Of a stretch of 64,000 bases of DNA, positions 29,922-40,352 are shown in pieces (the stretch's first letter is position 1; every line of letters starts with the position of its first letter). The notes under the pieces were generated by a model. It did no database searches. It saw only the letters and a program-made list of their open reading frames with translations, and was not told the origin of the DNA. The DNA comes from Mesorhizobium sp. M2D.F.Ca.ET.226.01.1.1. Lineage in GTDB: Bacteria > Pseudomonadota > Alphaproteobacteria > Rhizobiales > Rhizobiaceae. A program made the translations under genes and the position numbers. The stretch is from assembly GCF_004022705.2 (NCBI RefSeq), contig NZ_RZOY02000002.1:349758-413757 (forward strand), read 5' to 3'.

Positions 29922-30287
29922 TCAGGCCTTCCTTATGGCGAGCGTGGCGCTGAGGTCTTCCATGCGCTGCGCCAGCGCATCGAGCGCCGTGGTCAGCACG
30001 CTGTCGCTCTTATCCGCCTTGGTCAGCGCCTCGTCGCGCGTCTTGCGCAAGGTCAGCACTTCGCTCTCCATGCCCTTGACGCGCTTGGTGAGCTCGGACA
30101 GCTCGTCCATCACCATGATGCCGGCCATGACGGTAAGCCGCTGATCGCCGATCTCGCCAAATGAATCCTTCAGATGCGAGACATAGCGGTCGAAACGCTC
30201 CGCAAGATCGATCAGGTGCTCTTCCTGGCCTTCGTCGCAGGCCATCCGGTATTGCTTGCCGTCGATGGAAACCGTGACCTGTGCCAT
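29922..30287 (-). CDS. zapA: Cell division protein ZapA
   Basis: A 121-residue protein. The N-terminal globular ZapA head (MAQVTVSIDGKQYRMACDEGQEEHLIDLAERFDRYV) is followed by a long coiled-coil tail (RLTVMAGIMVMDELSELTKRVKGMESEVLTLRK). ZapA crosslinks FtsZ filaments at the Z-ring. It is preceded, 5 bases away, by a DUF4164 gene, an arrangement seen in rhizobia. Confidence 0.92.
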   Translation of the reverse strand: MAQVTVSIDGKQYRMACDEGQEEHLIDLAERFDRYVSHLKDSFGEIGDQRLTVMAGIMVMDELSELTKRVKGMESEVLTLRKTRDEALTKADKSDSVLTTALDALAQRMEDLSATLAIRKA

Positions 30288-30292
30288 TGGCC

Positions 30293-30565
30293 CTACCTGT
30301 CCAGAACCGCCCGGATGGTTTCCATGGCGGTTACCAGCCGGCGCGACACTTCCTTGTTGGCGTCTTCCAGCCGTTCGGCGCGTGCCTCGGAATTGTCGAG
30401 CTCCTGCGCCAGGCGCGAGCGGTCGGCATTCATGCGCTGCACCTCGGCCTCGGCTTCAGAGTAATCGCGCTCGTGCTCGAGCCGCGCCGCCACGGCATTT
30501 TCCAGGCCTTCCATGGCCTTGCCCAGCCTGGCGATGACTTCCTTGAGGGTCGTTTCCCCGGTCAT
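30293..30565 (-). CDS. DUF4164 small coiled-coil protein
   Basis: A 90-residue, fully helical, acidic protein (LKEVIARLGKAMEGLENAVAARLEHERDYSEAEAEVQRM...). This matches DUF4164, a family linked to zapA in rhizobia and possibly a division accessory factor. The stop is 5 bases from the zapA start, so the two genes are co-transcribed. Confidence 0.85.
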   Translation of the reverse strand: MTGETTLKEVIARLGKAMEGLENAVAARLEHERDYSEAEAEVQRMNADRSRLAQELDNSEARAERLEDANKEVSRRLVTAMETIRAVLDR

Positions 30566-30742
30566 GGCCTTCGTCCTATGCCCTGCCCATCACCGAATCG
30601 CTCGCGTTCAGAACGCGTTACCTCGGAAAGATTAGGCACCGGGTGAAGGGCGCGTCAACAAAGCTCTCGCGACTGTCCCCCGCTATCGCTAATGTAAGGC
30701 GCTCGATGCGATCACAAGCCCGGCAAAATCCGCCCCGATTTG

Positions 30743-30770
30743 TTGACTAAAAGGCCGTGCCTGCTATGTG
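30743..30770 (+). promoter_or_regulatory. Candidate sigma-70 promoter of tkt
   Basis: TTGACT (30743-30748), a 16-base spacer and TATGTG (30765-30770), 55 bases before the tkt ATG. The -35 element is good and the -10 is weak. Confidence 0.4.
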
Positions 30771-30825
30771 TCGCGCACCCTTTCCCTAGGGTTTTCCCAA
30801 GCCCAACCCCATTCCCGGAGGAAGC

Positions 30826-32814
30826 ATGAGCTCGCGCGAACAACATGACCGGATGGCCAATGCGATCCGTTTTCTTTCCATGGACGCCGTCGAGAAGGCG
30901 AACTCCGGTCACCCCGGCCTGCCGATGGGCTGCGCCGATATCGCCACGGTGCTGTTCAGCCGTTTCCTGAAATTCGACGCCAAGGCGCCGCACTGGGCCG
31001 ACCGCGACCGCTTCATTCTCTCGGCAGGCCACGGCTCGATGCTGCTCTATTCGCTCCTCTACCTCACCGGCTATGAGGACATGACGATCGACCAGATCAA
31101 GAATTTTCGCCAGCTCGGCTCCAAGACCGCCGGACACCCCGAATACGGCCACGCCGCCGGCATCGAGACCACCACCGGCCCGCTCGGCCAGGGCCTTGCC
31201 AATTCGGTCGGCTTCGCGCTCGGCGAGCGCATCATGAACGCCGCTTTCGGCAACGACCTCGTCAACCATTACACCTACGTGCTGGCCGGCGACGGCTGCC
31301 TGATGGAAGGCGTCTCCCAGGAAGCCATCGCGCTGGCCGGGCACCTGAAGCTCAACAAGCTGATCGTCTTCTGGGACAACAACAACATCTCGATCGACGG
31401 CCCGGTGTCGCTGGCCGACAACACCGACCAGGTAGCCCGCTTCCAGGCGTCTGGCTGGAACGCCAGCCACATCGACGGCACCGATCCGGAAGCAATCGCC
31501 TTCGCCATCGAGGCTGCGCGCCATTCCGACAAGCCGACGATGATCGCCTGCAAGACCACCATCGGCTTCGGCGCCCCGACCAAGGCCGGCACCAACAAGG
31601 CGCATGGCTCGCCGCTCGGTGCCGAGGAAATCGCCGGCGCCCGCAAATTCTTCAACTGGGACTCGCCGCCCTTCGAAATTCCCGCCGACATCCTCGACGC
31701 CTGGCGCGCCATCGGCACGGGCGGCGCCAAGGCGCGCGCCGACTGGGAAGGCCGCCTCGCCAAGGCCGAGCCGAAGCTCAAGGCCGAGTTCGAGCGTCGC
31801 ATCGCCGGCAAGCTGCCCTCCAACTTCGACGCCGTCATCGCCGACTACAAGAAGAAGCTCTCAGCCGACAAGCCGAAGGTCGCCACCCGCAAGTCCTCCG
31901 AAATGGCGCTCGAAGTCATCAACGGCGCAGTGCCGGAAACCATCGGCGGCTCGGCAGACCTCACCGGCTCGAACAACACCAAGACCAGCCAGACCAAGAA
32001 CATCACGCCGGACGATTACGGCCAGCGCTATGTCCATTACGGCATCCGCGAGCATGGCATGGCGGCGGCGATCAACGGCCTGACCTTGCATGGTGGCCTG
32101 ATCGCCTATGGCGGCACCTTCCTGTGCTTCTCCGACTATGCCCGCCCGTCGATGCGGCTCGCCTCGCTGATGGGCATTCGCTCGATCTTCGTCATGACGC
32201 ATGACTCCATCGGCCTCGGCGAGGACGGCCCGACCCACCAGCCGGTCGAGCATATGGCGGCGTTGCGCGCCATCCCGAACCACAATTTCTTTCGCCCGGC
32301 CGATGCGGTGGAAACCGCCGAATGCTGGCAGATCGCGCTCGAATCCGAAAAGACGCCGTCGACGCTGGCGCTGACCCGCCAGAACCTGCCGACGGTGCGC
32401 ACTGAATTCATCGAGAAGAACCTCAGCCGTCAGGGCGCCTACGAACTGGCCGCCGCCAGTGGCGAGGCGGTGGTCACGATCTTCGCCACCGGCTCCGAGG
32501 TCGAGATTGCACTCGGCGCGCGCGACCTGCTCGAAAAGCACGGCCACCCGACCCGCGTCGTTTCGGTGCCCTGCTTCGAGCTGTTCGACCAGCAGAGCGA
32601 CGACTACCGCAAGAAGACCATCGGCAACGCCAAGGTCAAGGTTGCGATCGAAGCCGGCATTCGCCAGGGCTGGGATCACCTGATCGGCACCGACGGCATC
32701 TTCATCGGCATGCACGGCTTCGGCGCCTCGGGCGCGATCGAGCAGCTCTATCCGCATTTCGGCATCACCGCCGAGGCAGCGGCAAAGGCGGTCGAAGCCC
32801 GTCTGCACGGCTGA
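30826..32814 (+). CDS. tkt: Transketolase
   Basis: A 662-residue ThDP enzyme. The ThDP/Mg motif [13 protein letters not shown]...NNN is present, as are HSGHPG-type residues ([15 protein letters not shown]), [16 protein letters not shown], the PYR-domain [14 protein letters not shown] and [17 protein letters not shown]. It interconverts sugar phosphates in the pentose phosphate pathway. ATG 30826 follows GGAGGAAGC. It heads the tkt-gap-(antiporter)-pgk-fba set of central carbon genes. Confidence 0.96.
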   Translation: MSSREQHDRMANAIRFLSMDAVEKANSGHPGLPMGCADIATVLFSRFLKFDAKAPHWADRDRFILSAGHGSMLLYSLLYLTGYEDMTIDQIKNFRQLGSKTAGHPEYGHAAGIETTTGPLGQGLANSVGFALGERIMNAAFGNDLVNHYTYVLAGDGCLMEGVSQEAIALAGHLKLNKLIVFWDNNNISIDGPVSLADNTDQVARFQASGWNASHIDGTDPEAIAFAIEAARHSDKPTMIACKTTIGFGAPTKAGTNKAHGSPLGAEEIAGARKFFNWDSPPFEIPADILDAWRAIGTGGAKARADWEGRLAKAEPKLKAEFERRIAGKLPSNFDAVIADYKKKLSADKPKVATRKSSEMALEVINGAVPETIGGSADLTGSNNTKTSQTKNITPDDYGQRYVHYGIREHGMAAAINGLTLHGGLIAYGGTFLCFSDYARPSMRLASLMGIRSIFVMTHDSIGLGEDGPTHQPVEHMAALRAIPNHNFFRPADAVETAECWQIALESEKTPSTLALTRQNLPTVRTEFIEKNLSRQGAYELAAASGEAVVTIFATGSEVEIALGARDLLEKHGHPTRVVSVPCFELFDQQSDDYRKKTIGNAKVKVAIEAGIRQGWDHLIGTDGIFIGMHGFGASGAIEQLYPHFGITAEAAAKAVEARLHG

Positions 32815-32883
32815 CCGGGCTGCGTCAATTCGCGGGGCCGCAAATAGGCGGCTCCGCCCTGCTGGACCAATCTAATCGATTTA

Positions 32884-32907
32884 AATCCAGCCTTCTGCGG
32901 CTGGATT
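32884..32907 (+). terminator. Hairpin between tkt and gap
   Basis: A perfect 9-bp inverted repeat AATCCAGCC / GGCTGGATT with a 6-base loop, followed by CTTTGG only. It may act as a partial terminator or mRNA end between the two genes. Confidence 0.45.
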
Positions 32908-32972
32908 CTTTGGCCCATGGCCGCTATGAAGCAGCGGACCCAATTGCGCCCAGCCCCTAGGGAGAGAAAACA

Positions 32973-33983
32973 ATGACCGTCAGAGTTGCCATCAACGGAT
33001 TTGGCCGTATCGGCCGTAACATTCTGCGCGCCATCCATGAATCCGGCCGCAAGGACATCGAGGTCGTCGCCGTCAACGATCTCGGCCCGGTCGAGACCAA
33101 CGCGCATCTGCTGCGCTATGACAGCGTGCATGGCCGCTTCCCGCATGAGGTGACCGTCGACGGCGACCAGATTTCGGTCGGCAAGGAGAAGTTCAAGGTC
33201 ACGGCGATCAAGGATCCAAGCCAGCTGCCGTGGAAGGAACTCGGCGTCGACATCGCGCTCGAATGCACCGGCATCTTCACCGCCCGCGACAAGGCCGCCG
33301 CGCATCTCACCGCCGGCGCCAAGCGTGTGCTGGTTTCGGCGCCCGCCGAAGGCGCTGACCTCACGGTCGTCTACGGCATCAACCACGACAAGCTGACCAA
33401 GGACCACATCGTCATTTCGAACGCGTCCTGCACCACCAACTGCCTAGCGCCGCTGGCGGCGGTGCTGCACGAGACCGTCGGCATCGAGAAGGGCATGATG
33501 ACGACGATCCACTCCTACACCGGCGACCAGCCGACGTTGGACACCATGCACAAGGACCTCTACCGCGCCCGCGCCGCGGCGCTCTCCCAGATCCCAACCT
33601 CGACTGGTGCCGCCAAGGCGATCGGCCTAGTGCTGCCCGACCTCAAGGGCAAGCTCGACGGCATCTCGATCCGCGTCCCGACCCCGAACGTCTCGGTCGT
33701 CGACTTCAAGTTCATCGCCAAGCGCTCGACCACCGCGCAGGAAATCAACGAGGCGGTCATCGCCGCCTCCAAGGGCAAGCTGAAAGGTGTTCTGTCCTTC
33801 ACCCAACACCCGAACGTCTCGATCGACTTCAACCATGATCCGCATTCCTCGATCGTGGCGCTCGACCAGACCAAGGTGATGGAAGGCAACTTCGTTTCGG
33901 TGCTCTCCTGGTACGACAATGAATGGGGCTTCTCGAACCGCATGGGCGACACCGCGGTTGCCTTCGGCAAGACCATCGCCTGA
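32973..33983 (+). CDS. gap: Glyceraldehyde-3-phosphate dehydrogenase, type I
   Basis: A 336-residue enzyme. NAD-binding starts at [12 protein letters not shown], the catalytic Cys153 is in [12 protein letters not shown], and the C-terminal [15 protein letters not shown] is present. It oxidises glyceraldehyde-3-phosphate in glycolysis or the reverse. ATG 32973 follows AGGGAGAG. A strong TTCG-loop terminator follows, so gap is probably not co-transcribed with pgk. Confidence 0.97.
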   Translation: MTVRVAINGFGRIGRNILRAIHESGRKDIEVVAVNDLGPVETNAHLLRYDSVHGRFPHEVTVDGDQISVGKEKFKVTAIKDPSQLPWKELGVDIALECTGIFTARDKAAAHLTAGAKRVLVSAPAEGADLTVVYGINHDKLTKDHIVISNASCTTNCLAPLAAVLHETVGIEKGMMTTIHSYTGDQPTLDTMHKDLYRARAAALSQIPTSTGAAKAIGLVLPDLKGKLDGISIRVPTPNVSVVDFKFIAKRSTTAQEINEAVIAASKGKLKGVLSFTQHPNVSIDFNHDPHSSIVALDQTKVMEGNFVSVLSWYDNEWGFSNRMGDTAVAFGKTIA

Positions 33984-34008
33984 TCGAACGCTCGCTAAGC
34001 GCTTTGAA

Positions 34009-34035
34009 ACGCCCGGCTTCGGCCGGGCGTTTTTT
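34009..34035 (+). terminator. gap terminator
   Basis: A 9-bp stem ACGCCCGGC / GCCGGGCGT with TTCG loop and six T. Confidence 0.92.
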
Positions 34036-34127
34036 ATTGGCCGCCCGGGCCAAAAACCACGCTGTCGCCTTGCACCGGTCATGTCTTCGCCCCACTCTCC
34101 GGTAAAGCGACAAATAGAGGGATTTGC

Positions 34128-34229
34128 AGCAATTCCAGGAAAAGTGTGAAGCGGTTTTCCGTCCGGAATTGCGTCAATGGAAAGTGATAGAGCGGTTCGC
34201 CGTTTCCGCGAACGGTGAAACGCTCTAGG
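34128..34229. repeat. Interspersed repeat A, copy 5
   Basis: Full copy: GCAATTCCAGGAAAAGTG...CGGTTTTCCGTCCGGAATTGC, then AGAGCGGTTCGCCGTTTCCG...CGGTGAAACGCTCT. The second stem has small mismatches. It ends 14 bases before the antiporter start. Confidence 0.83.
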
Positions 34230-34243
34230 AGGGGCACTGGCGG

Positions 34244-36133
34244 ATGGAGCATGCGATCTATCTCGTGACGCTGGTCGGCACGGCGCTTATTGTCGCCGCC
34301 GCGTTTTCGAGCCTGATCGCCTTCCGCTTCGGCGCACCTTTACTGCTCCTCTTCCTCTGCATCGGCCTTGCCACCGGCGTCGACGGTCTCGGCATCGAAT
34401 TTGACAATGCGCGGCTGGCTTACTTTGCCGGCTCATTGGCTCTGGCCATCATCCTGTTCGATTCCGGTTTCGGCACGCCGCTCAACGCGCTCAGGCAAGC
34501 GGCCGGGCCGGCGCTGTCGCTGGCCACGATCGGCGTTATCCTGACCACCGGCATCTTTGCTGCCGCCGCGTCCTATGTTCTGAAACTCGATTGGCTGGAA
34601 TCCTCGCTGCTTGGCGCTGCCGTCGCTTCGACCGATGCGGCCGCGGTGTTCTTCCTGTTGCGCGCCGGCGAAATCCATCTGCGCGAGCGCGTGCGTTCGA
34701 CACTCGAAGTGGAATCCGGCACCAACGACCCGATCGCCATCTTCCTCACCATCACACTGGTCGAGATCATCGCCGCGCATGCCAACCCGGAAGCCAATGT
34801 GCTCGCGACCAGCCTTTTGCTCGGCTTCCTCGTAAATATGGGGCTTGGCGCCGTCATCGGCGTGCTTGGCGGCTTCGGCATCGTGCGTCTCGTCGAGCGG
34901 CTCAATCTCGATCATGGCCTGCTGCCGATCTTCGTGCTGACGCTGTCGCTGATGGTCTTCGCGGCGGCCGGAGCGATCGGCGGCTCGGGCTTCCTAGCCG
35001 TCTACCTTGCCGGGCTGATCGCCGGTAATTCCGACATTCGCGCCGTCACCATCCTGAAGCGCTTCCAGGACGGCATGTCATGGCTGGCGCAGATCATCAT
35101 GTTCCTGATCCTCGGCCTGTTCGCCACGCCCTCGCAGTTCCCGGCGATCCTGGTGCCGGCGGTCCTGCTCGGCCTGTTCCTGATCTTCGTGGCGAGGCCG
35201 GTCGCCGTCTGGCTGTGCCTGATGCCGTTCCGGCTGCCGCGTCCCGAGGTCGCCTTCGTCTCCTGGGTCGGCCTGCGCGGCGCGGTCTCGATCCTGCTTG
35301 CCATCACGCCGCTACTCGGTGGCCTCGAGCATGGCCGCCTGATCTTCAACGCCGCCTTCATCATCGTGCTGGTATCGCTGGTGGTGCAGGGCTGGACGGT
35401 CGGTCCGCTGGCGCGCCGCCTCGGCCTGATCGTGCCGGCCCGCCTCGGGCCGCTGGACAAGGTCGAGCTCGAATTGCCGGGCTCGGCCCATCACGAGCTG
35501 CTCGCCTATCGCGTGGTGCCCGGCAGCCCGGTGGCGCGCGGCGAGCGCATCCCGCGCTGGGCAAGGCCGTCGCTGGTGCTGCGCGACGGCCGCTCGATGC
35601 GCTTCCAGGACATGGGCCGGCTCACCGCCGGCGATCAGGTCTACATCTTCGTGCCCGACCGTTATCCGCGCCTGCTCGACAAGCTTTTCGCCAGCCGTGC
35701 CGTGGTCGACCCCGAGGATGCCGACTTCTTCGGCGCCTTCGCCGTCGATCCGGCCCGCCCGGCGGCCGAACTTGAAGCCGCCTACGGGCCGGGCCTGACC
35801 GAGGCCGAACAGAAACTCACCGTCGCAGCACTGGTTTCGGAGCGGCTCGGCGGCCGCCCCGAATATGCCGACCGCGTCGTGATCGGTCCGATCGAGCTGA
35901 TCGTGCGCGATGTCGACGAAAAGGGCAGGATCACCGGGCTTGGCCTCTCCTTCGAGCCGACCGCGCCGGTGGCGCGCGTGCCGGTGTTTATGAGTGCCGG
36001 CGAGATCGGCGACCGCATAGCGGCGCTGATCCGCAACTGGCGCAGGCCGGTGGAAAAGCAGCCGGTCGAGGACGTGCCGATCGACCCCGTGGCGCCGGCA
36101 CCGGGCGAGCAAAAGGCAACCGGCGAAGGCTGA
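34244..36133 (+). CDS. Potassium/proton antiporter, CPA1 family (CvrA/NhaP2-like)
   Basis: A 629-residue membrane protein. The Na+/H+-exchanger domain (about 1-400) has 12-13 helices with the ion-binding region LLGAAVASTDAAAVFFLLR and ESGTNDPIAIFLTI. It is followed by an RCK-C/TrkA-C-like domain (LDKVELELPGSAHHELLAYRV...DQVYIFVPD) and a C-terminal CorC/HlyC-like module (about 515-600). Such proteins export K+ or Na+ and adjust cytoplasmic pH and osmolarity. The start at 34244 follows AGGAGGGGC. It lies between gap and pgk and is bracketed by repeat A copies, which is unexpected in this gene order. Confidence 0.88.
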   Translation: MEHAIYLVTLVGTALIVAAAFSSLIAFRFGAPLLLLFLCIGLATGVDGLGIEFDNARLAYFAGSLALAIILFDSGFGTPLNALRQAAGPALSLATIGVILTTGIFAAAASYVLKLDWLESSLLGAAVASTDAAAVFFLLRAGEIHLRERVRSTLEVESGTNDPIAIFLTITLVEIIAAHANPEANVLATSLLLGFLVNMGLGAVIGVLGGFGIVRLVERLNLDHGLLPIFVLTLSLMVFAAAGAIGGSGFLAVYLAGLIAGNSDIRAVTILKRFQDGMSWLAQIIMFLILGLFATPSQFPAILVPAVLLGLFLIFVARPVAVWLCLMPFRLPRPEVAFVSWVGLRGAVSILLAITPLLGGLEHGRLIFNAAFIIVLVSLVVQGWTVGPLARRLGLIVPARLGPLDKVELELPGSAHHELLAYRVVPGSPVARGERIPRWARPSLVLRDGRSMRFQDMGRLTAGDQVYIFVPDRYPRLLDKLFASRAVVDPEDADFFGAFAVDPARPAAELEAAYGPGLTEAEQKLTVAALVSERLGGRPEYADRVVIGPIELIVRDVDEKGRITGLGLSFEPTAPVARVPVFMSAGEIGDRIAALIRNWRRPVEKQPVEDVPIDPVAPAPGEQKATGEG

Positions 36134-36223
36134 CGTCTCACGACGACATCATTTTTGCGCGCCCGCCTCAACGCGACCCTTGCATCGTCCTTCGCGCCGG
36201 GTAAGGTCGCCCGCGTTTTCGCT

Positions 36224-36272
36224 AAAGCAATTCCAGGGAAAGTGTGGGCGGTTTTCCGTCCGGAATTGCGTC
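36224..36272. repeat. Interspersed repeat A, copy 6 (first hairpin only)
   Basis: GCAATTCCAGGGAAAGTG...GGTTTTCCGTCCGGAATTGC with no second hairpin. It is a half element immediately upstream of the pgk ribosome site. Confidence 0.75.
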
Positions 36273-36294
36273 AAGGCATCAGGAAGGAACGACC

Positions 36295-37491
36295 ATGGCC
36301 GGCTTCAAGACACTCGACGATATCGGCGCCGTCAGCGGCAAGCGCGTGCTCGTGCGCGTCGACCTTAACGTTCCCGTCGCCGACGGCAAGGTGACCGACG
36401 CCACTCGCATCGAGCGCATCGCGCCGACCATCGCCGAGCTTTCGAAGAAGGGCGCCAAGGTCATCCTGCTTGCGCATTTCGGCCGGCCCAAGGATGGCCC
36501 CTCCGCCGAATTCTCGCTGGAGCCGATCGCCAGGGCGACGGCCGAAGTTCTCGGCCGCCCGGTCGGCTTCGCCGCCGACTGCGTCGGCGACAAGGCTGCC
36601 GAGGCGGTTGCCGCCATGAAGGACGGCGACGTGCTGCTGTTCGAAAACACCCGCTTCTACAAGGCCGAAGAGAAGAACGAGCCGGCCTTCACCGAAAAGC
36701 TCGCCGCCAATGGCGATATCTATGTCAACGACGCCTTTTCCGCCGCGCATCGCGCGCATGCCTCGACTGAAGGCCTGGCCCGCCATTTGCCGGCCTATGC
36801 CGGCCGCACCATGCAGGCGGAACTCGACGCGCTGGAGAAGGGCCTCGGCAATCCGGTCCGACCGGTAGTGGCGATCGTTGGAGGCGCCAAGGTCTCGACC
36901 AAGATCGACCTTCTGATGAATCTGGTGAAGAAGGTCGACGCGCTGGTGATCGGCGGCGGCATGGCCAACACTTTTCTTGCCGCGCGCGGCACCGATGTCG
37001 GCAAATCGCTCTGCGAGCATGACCTTGCCGGCACTGCCAAGCAGATCATGATCGAGGCGGCGGAAGCCGGCTGCGCCATCATCCTGCCCGCCGACGGCGT
37101 GGTCGCCAAGGAATTCAAGGCGGGCGCGGCCAGCGAGACCGTCGCCATTTCGGACGTGCCGGCCGACGGCATGATTCTCGATGTCGGCGAGAAAACCGTG
37201 CAGAGCGTCAACGACTGGATCGACCGCGCCGCAACACTGGTCTGGAACGGCCCGCTCGGCGCGTTCGAGATCGAACCCTTCGACCGCGCCACGGTGGCGG
37301 CGGCAAAGCATGCAGCAGCCCGGACCAAGGCAGGCAAGCTGGTGTCTGTCGCCGGTGGCGGCGACACGGTGGCCGCGCTCAACCATGCCGGTGTCGCCGA
37401 CGATTTCACCTATGTCTCGACCGCCGGCGGCGCCTTCCTCGAATGGATGGAAGGCAAGCCGCTGCCCGGCGTCGAAGTGCTGAAGCGGTAA
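36295..37491 (+). CDS. pgk: Phosphoglycerate kinase
   Basis: A 398-residue enzyme. The N-terminal substrate site is [33 protein letters not shown] is typical, and the hinge and nucleotide domain carry [29 protein letters not shown] and [10 protein letters not shown]. It transfers phosphate from 1,3-bisphosphoglycerate to ADP. ATG 36295 has an AGGAAGGAAC site. The in-frame GTG at 36244 lies inside repeat copy 6 and is not credible. Confidence 0.97.
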   Translation: MAGFKTLDDIGAVSGKRVLVRVDLNVPVADGKVTDATRIERIAPTIAELSKKGAKVILLAHFGRPKDGPSAEFSLEPIARATAEVLGRPVGFAADCVGDKAAEAVAAMKDGDVLLFENTRFYKAEEKNEPAFTEKLAANGDIYVNDAFSAAHRAHASTEGLARHLPAYAGRTMQAELDALEKGLGNPVRPVVAIVGGAKVSTKIDLLMNLVKKVDALVIGGGMANTFLAARGTDVGKSLCEHDLAGTAKQIMIEAAEAGCAIILPADGVVAKEFKAGAASETVAISDVPADGMILDVGEKTVQSVNDWIDRAATLVWNGPLGAFEIEPFDRATVAAAKHAAARTKAGKLVSVAGGGDTVAALNHAGVADDFTYVSTAGGAFLEWMEGKPLPGVEVLKR

Positions 37492-37629
37492 GACCGGCAA
37501 GGGGCGACCAACACTGGGCTGCCCGATTTCAGTCGCGAAAACTTTCAATCGATTCGTGCTTTTCGACGCCATTCCCTTGGCGGTAGAGTTCCGCTAAGCG
37601 CGGAACCGACACCGTCAAGGAGAGCACCC

Positions 37630-38655
37630 ATGAGCGAACGTCTCGAAGATATTGCCGCTGCCATCGTGGCCGGTGGTAAGGGCCTTTTGGCCGCCGATGA
37701 GAGCTCCGGCACCATCAAAAAGCGCTTCGACGTCATCGGCGTCGAATCGACCGCCGACAACCGGCGCGACTATCGCGAGATGATGTTCCGCTCCAAGGAA
37801 GCGATGACGAAGTACATCTCCGGCGTCATCCTTTATGACGAGACCATCCGCCAGAAAGCTGCCGACGGCACGCCGCTGGTCGATATCATCAAGGCGGCCG
37901 GCTCCATTCCGGGCATCAAGGTCGACGCCGGCGCCAAGCCTCTTGCCGGCTTTCCCGGCGACACTATCACCGAGGGCCTGGACGGGCTGCGCGAGCGGCT
38001 TGCCGATTATTACAAGCTCGGCGCCCGTTTCGCCAAATGGCGCGCGGTGATCGACATCGACACCGGCAAGGGCGTGCCTTCCGCTAATTCGATCGCCTCC
38101 AACACCCATGCGCTGGCCCGCTATGCTGCACTCTGCCAGGAGGCCGGCATCGTGCCGATCGTCGAGCCGGAAGTGCTGATGGACGGCGCCCACTCGATCG
38201 ACACCTGCTACGACGTCTCCAAGGCAACGCTGGTCAAGCTCTATGACGAGCTCTACGCGGCGCGTGTCGTACTGGAAGGCTCGATCCTGAAGCCGAACAT
38301 GGTCATCTCCGGCAAGAAATCGGGCAAGACCGACAGCCCTGAGGAAATCGCCGAAAAGACGATAAAGCTGTTCCGCGAAGTGGTGCCGGCGGCGGTGCCG
38401 GGCATTGCCTTCCTCTCCGGCGGCCAGGAGGACGAGGAGGCGACCGCCAACCTCAACGCCATCAACGCCATCGGGCCGCATCCGTGGAAACTGACCTTCT
38501 CCTACGGCCGCGCCCTGCAGGCCGCGCCGCAGAAGGCGTGGAGCGGCAAGGCCTCGAACGTCGCCGCCGGCCAGGCTGCCTTCACCCACCGCGCCCATAT
38601 GAACCATCTGGCGGCGCTCGGAAAATGGCAGCCGGCGTTGGAAAAGGCCGCCTGA
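37630..38655 (+). CDS. Class I fructose-bisphosphate aldolase
   Basis: A 341-residue Schiff-base aldolase of class I: GKGLLAADESSGTIKKRF at the start, the active-site Lys region LEGSILKPNMV, and AFLSGGQ and WKLTFSYGRALQ near the end. No class II zinc-ligand motifs are present. It cleaves fructose-1,6-bisphosphate. ATG 37630 follows AAGGAGAGCACC. It ends the glycolytic block with a strong terminator. Confidence 0.95.
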   Translation: MSERLEDIAAAIVAGGKGLLAADESSGTIKKRFDVIGVESTADNRRDYREMMFRSKEAMTKYISGVILYDETIRQKAADGTPLVDIIKAAGSIPGIKVDAGAKPLAGFPGDTITEGLDGLRERLADYYKLGARFAKWRAVIDIDTGKGVPSANSIASNTHALARYAALCQEAGIVPIVEPEVLMDGAHSIDTCYDVSKATLVKLYDELYAARVVLEGSILKPNMVISGKKSGKTDSPEEIAEKTIKLFREVVPAAVPGIAFLSGGQEDEEATANLNAINAIGPHPWKLTFSYGRALQAAPQKAWSGKASNVAAGQAAFTHRAHMNHLAALGKWQPALEKAA

Positions 38656-38677
38656 AGCCAGCCTTCGAATTCAAGCG

Positions 38678-38710
38678 AAAACCCGGGCCCTCGGCCCGGG
38701 TTTTGTTTTT
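38678..38710 (+). terminator. Aldolase gene terminator
   Basis: Stem ACCCGGGCC / GGCCCGGGT, 3-base loop, then TTTGTTTTT. Confidence 0.9.
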
Positions 38711-38808
38711 TGCCGGCCGCATTCCTACCTGATGCTGCGAAACAACGGCGACTGTGTCGGGTTGCGCCGATGTCGAACGTCCTTGGCAGGAGAGGACAGG
38801 AGATGGTC

Positions 38809-39549
38809 ATGCAACGCAATGCCGTGGTTTCACGTGAGGACTGGTTCGAGGCGCACAGGAAACACCTCGAGCGCGAGAAGGAACTGACGAAGTTCCGCGA
38901 CCTTATTGCCGCCGAGCGGCGGCAACTGCCCTGGTTCAAGCTGCGCAAGGATTACGTCTTCGAGAGCGAAGCCGGGCCGAAACGCCTTGGCGACCTCTTC
39001 GCCGGCAAGAGCCAGCTCATCGTCTATCATTTCATGATGGCTCCGGGTTGCGATCACCGTTGCCAGGGCTGCTCGTTCCTCGCCGACCATATCGACGGCG
39101 CCAACCAGCATCTGAAACATCATGACGTATCGCTGGTCGTCGTCGCACGCGCGCCGCTGGCCGAGATCCTGCCTTACAAGCAGCGCATGGGCTGGAAGTT
39201 CGATTGGGTGTCGTCCTATGCGTCGGACTTCAACTTCGACCTGCAGGTCTCCTTCACCGACAAGCAGATCGCCGCCAGCGAAACCACCTACAATTTCGAG
39301 AAGCGTCCGTTGCGCTCGAAAGACCTGCCCGGCACCAGCGTCTTTTATCGCAACGAATGCGGCGACATCTTCCTCACCTTCATGTCGCGCGCCCGCGGCG
39401 GCGACGCGTTGATCGGCGCCTATCATTATCTCGACATGACGCCCAAGGGCCGCGACGAGACCGGCCCCTATCACAATCTGGTGGACTGGGTGCGTCTCCA
39501 CGACGAATACCAGGACAAGACCAAGGACCGGCCCGACTGCTGCGGGTAA
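38809..39549 (+). CDS. DUF899 thioredoxin-like protein
   Basis: A 246-residue protein. Typical DUF899 wording: EKELTKFRDLIAAERRQLPW, KDYVFESEAG, LIVYHFMMAPGCDHRCQGCSFLADHIDGA with a CxxxCxxC cluster, and YHYLDMTPKGRDE near the end. The fold is thioredoxin-like with unknown chemistry. ATG 38809 has an ACAGGAG site at ideal spacing, and ATG 38803 is a near alternative. It ends with a CC pair (RPDCCG). It is a stand-alone gene after fba. Confidence 0.85.
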   Translation: MQRNAVVSREDWFEAHRKHLEREKELTKFRDLIAAERRQLPWFKLRKDYVFESEAGPKRLGDLFAGKSQLIVYHFMMAPGCDHRCQGCSFLADHIDGANQHLKHHDVSLVVVARAPLAEILPYKQRMGWKFDWVSSYASDFNFDLQVSFTDKQIAASETTYNFEKRPLRSKDLPGTSVFYRNECGDIFLTFMSRARGGDALIGAYHYLDMTPKGRDETGPYHNLVDWVRLHDEYQDKTKDRPDCCG

Positions 39550-39613
39550 TCGGCCTCGTTCACGTCGGCTGAAACATGCGCTAATGGCTTCAGGCCACGC
39601 TAACGGAACCGCC

Positions 39614-40349
39614 ATGCAGCGCCTGCTTGCCCTCCTCACCTGGCTCGCCTTCCCGGTCTATGTCTGGCAAGGGCTTGGCGTGCGCCGCCGCACCAGCCGC
39701 ATGCTGCCGGCGCAAGGCCCGGTCATGCATGAGATCGCGGGCAATGCACCTGCCATCTCCTTGCTGGTTTTGGGCGATTCATCGGCTGCATCAGTCGGCA
39801 TCGAGCAGTCGGAACACGGACTTGCCGCACAGCTTGCCGACCTGATCGCGAAACGCACCGGCCGCGCTGTGCGCTGGCGCGCCGCCGGCTTCAATTCGGC
39901 GACATCCGGCCAGATCCGCGACTATGTCCTGCCCAACCTGTCGGCCGACCCGTGGACGCAGGTCGTGCTTGCGATCGGCACCAACGACACCAAGAACTTT
40001 CACTCGGTGCCGCGCTTCAAGAAGGAGTTCGGCGGCCTGCTCTACGCGCTGCGCCAAATGGCCGGAAGCGCGTGTGATCTGGTCGCCGGTGCTGGAGTTC
40101 ACCCGCGCGCCGGCAATGCCGCCACTGCTCGGCAAGATCCTTGAAATCCGCGCCACTGAGATGAACCGCATGGGCGTGCGGCTCTGCAACGAGCGCGGCG
40201 CCATTGCCGCCGCGCGCCTGCCGATCACCGATCCGGAGGCCGGCTTTGCCTCCGATGGTTTTCATGCCTCGGCGGCAGGCTATCGCGCCTGGGCGGAGCA
40301 TCTTCTGGATTTCGTGCTGGGCAACGAAAGTCCGGATAAGGCCGGCTGA
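39614..40349 (+). pseudogene. SGNH/GDSL-type hydrolase split by a frameshift
   Basis: The first frame (to 40144) gives a membrane-anchor-like N-terminus (MQRLLALLTWLAFPVYVW), block I LLVLGDSSAASVG with the catalytic Ser, and block III IGTNDTKNF. Around 40056-40075 similarity jumps to the frame ending at 40349, which continues EARVIWSPVLEF...ADGFHAS-type block V (SDGFHASAAGYRAW) with the catalytic Asp and His. A single extra base in GCCAAATGGCCGGAAGCG restores one frame. It is either a true pseudogene or a sequencing error. An upstream ATG (39584) is also possible. Confidence 0.75.
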
Positions 40350-40352
40350 GAT

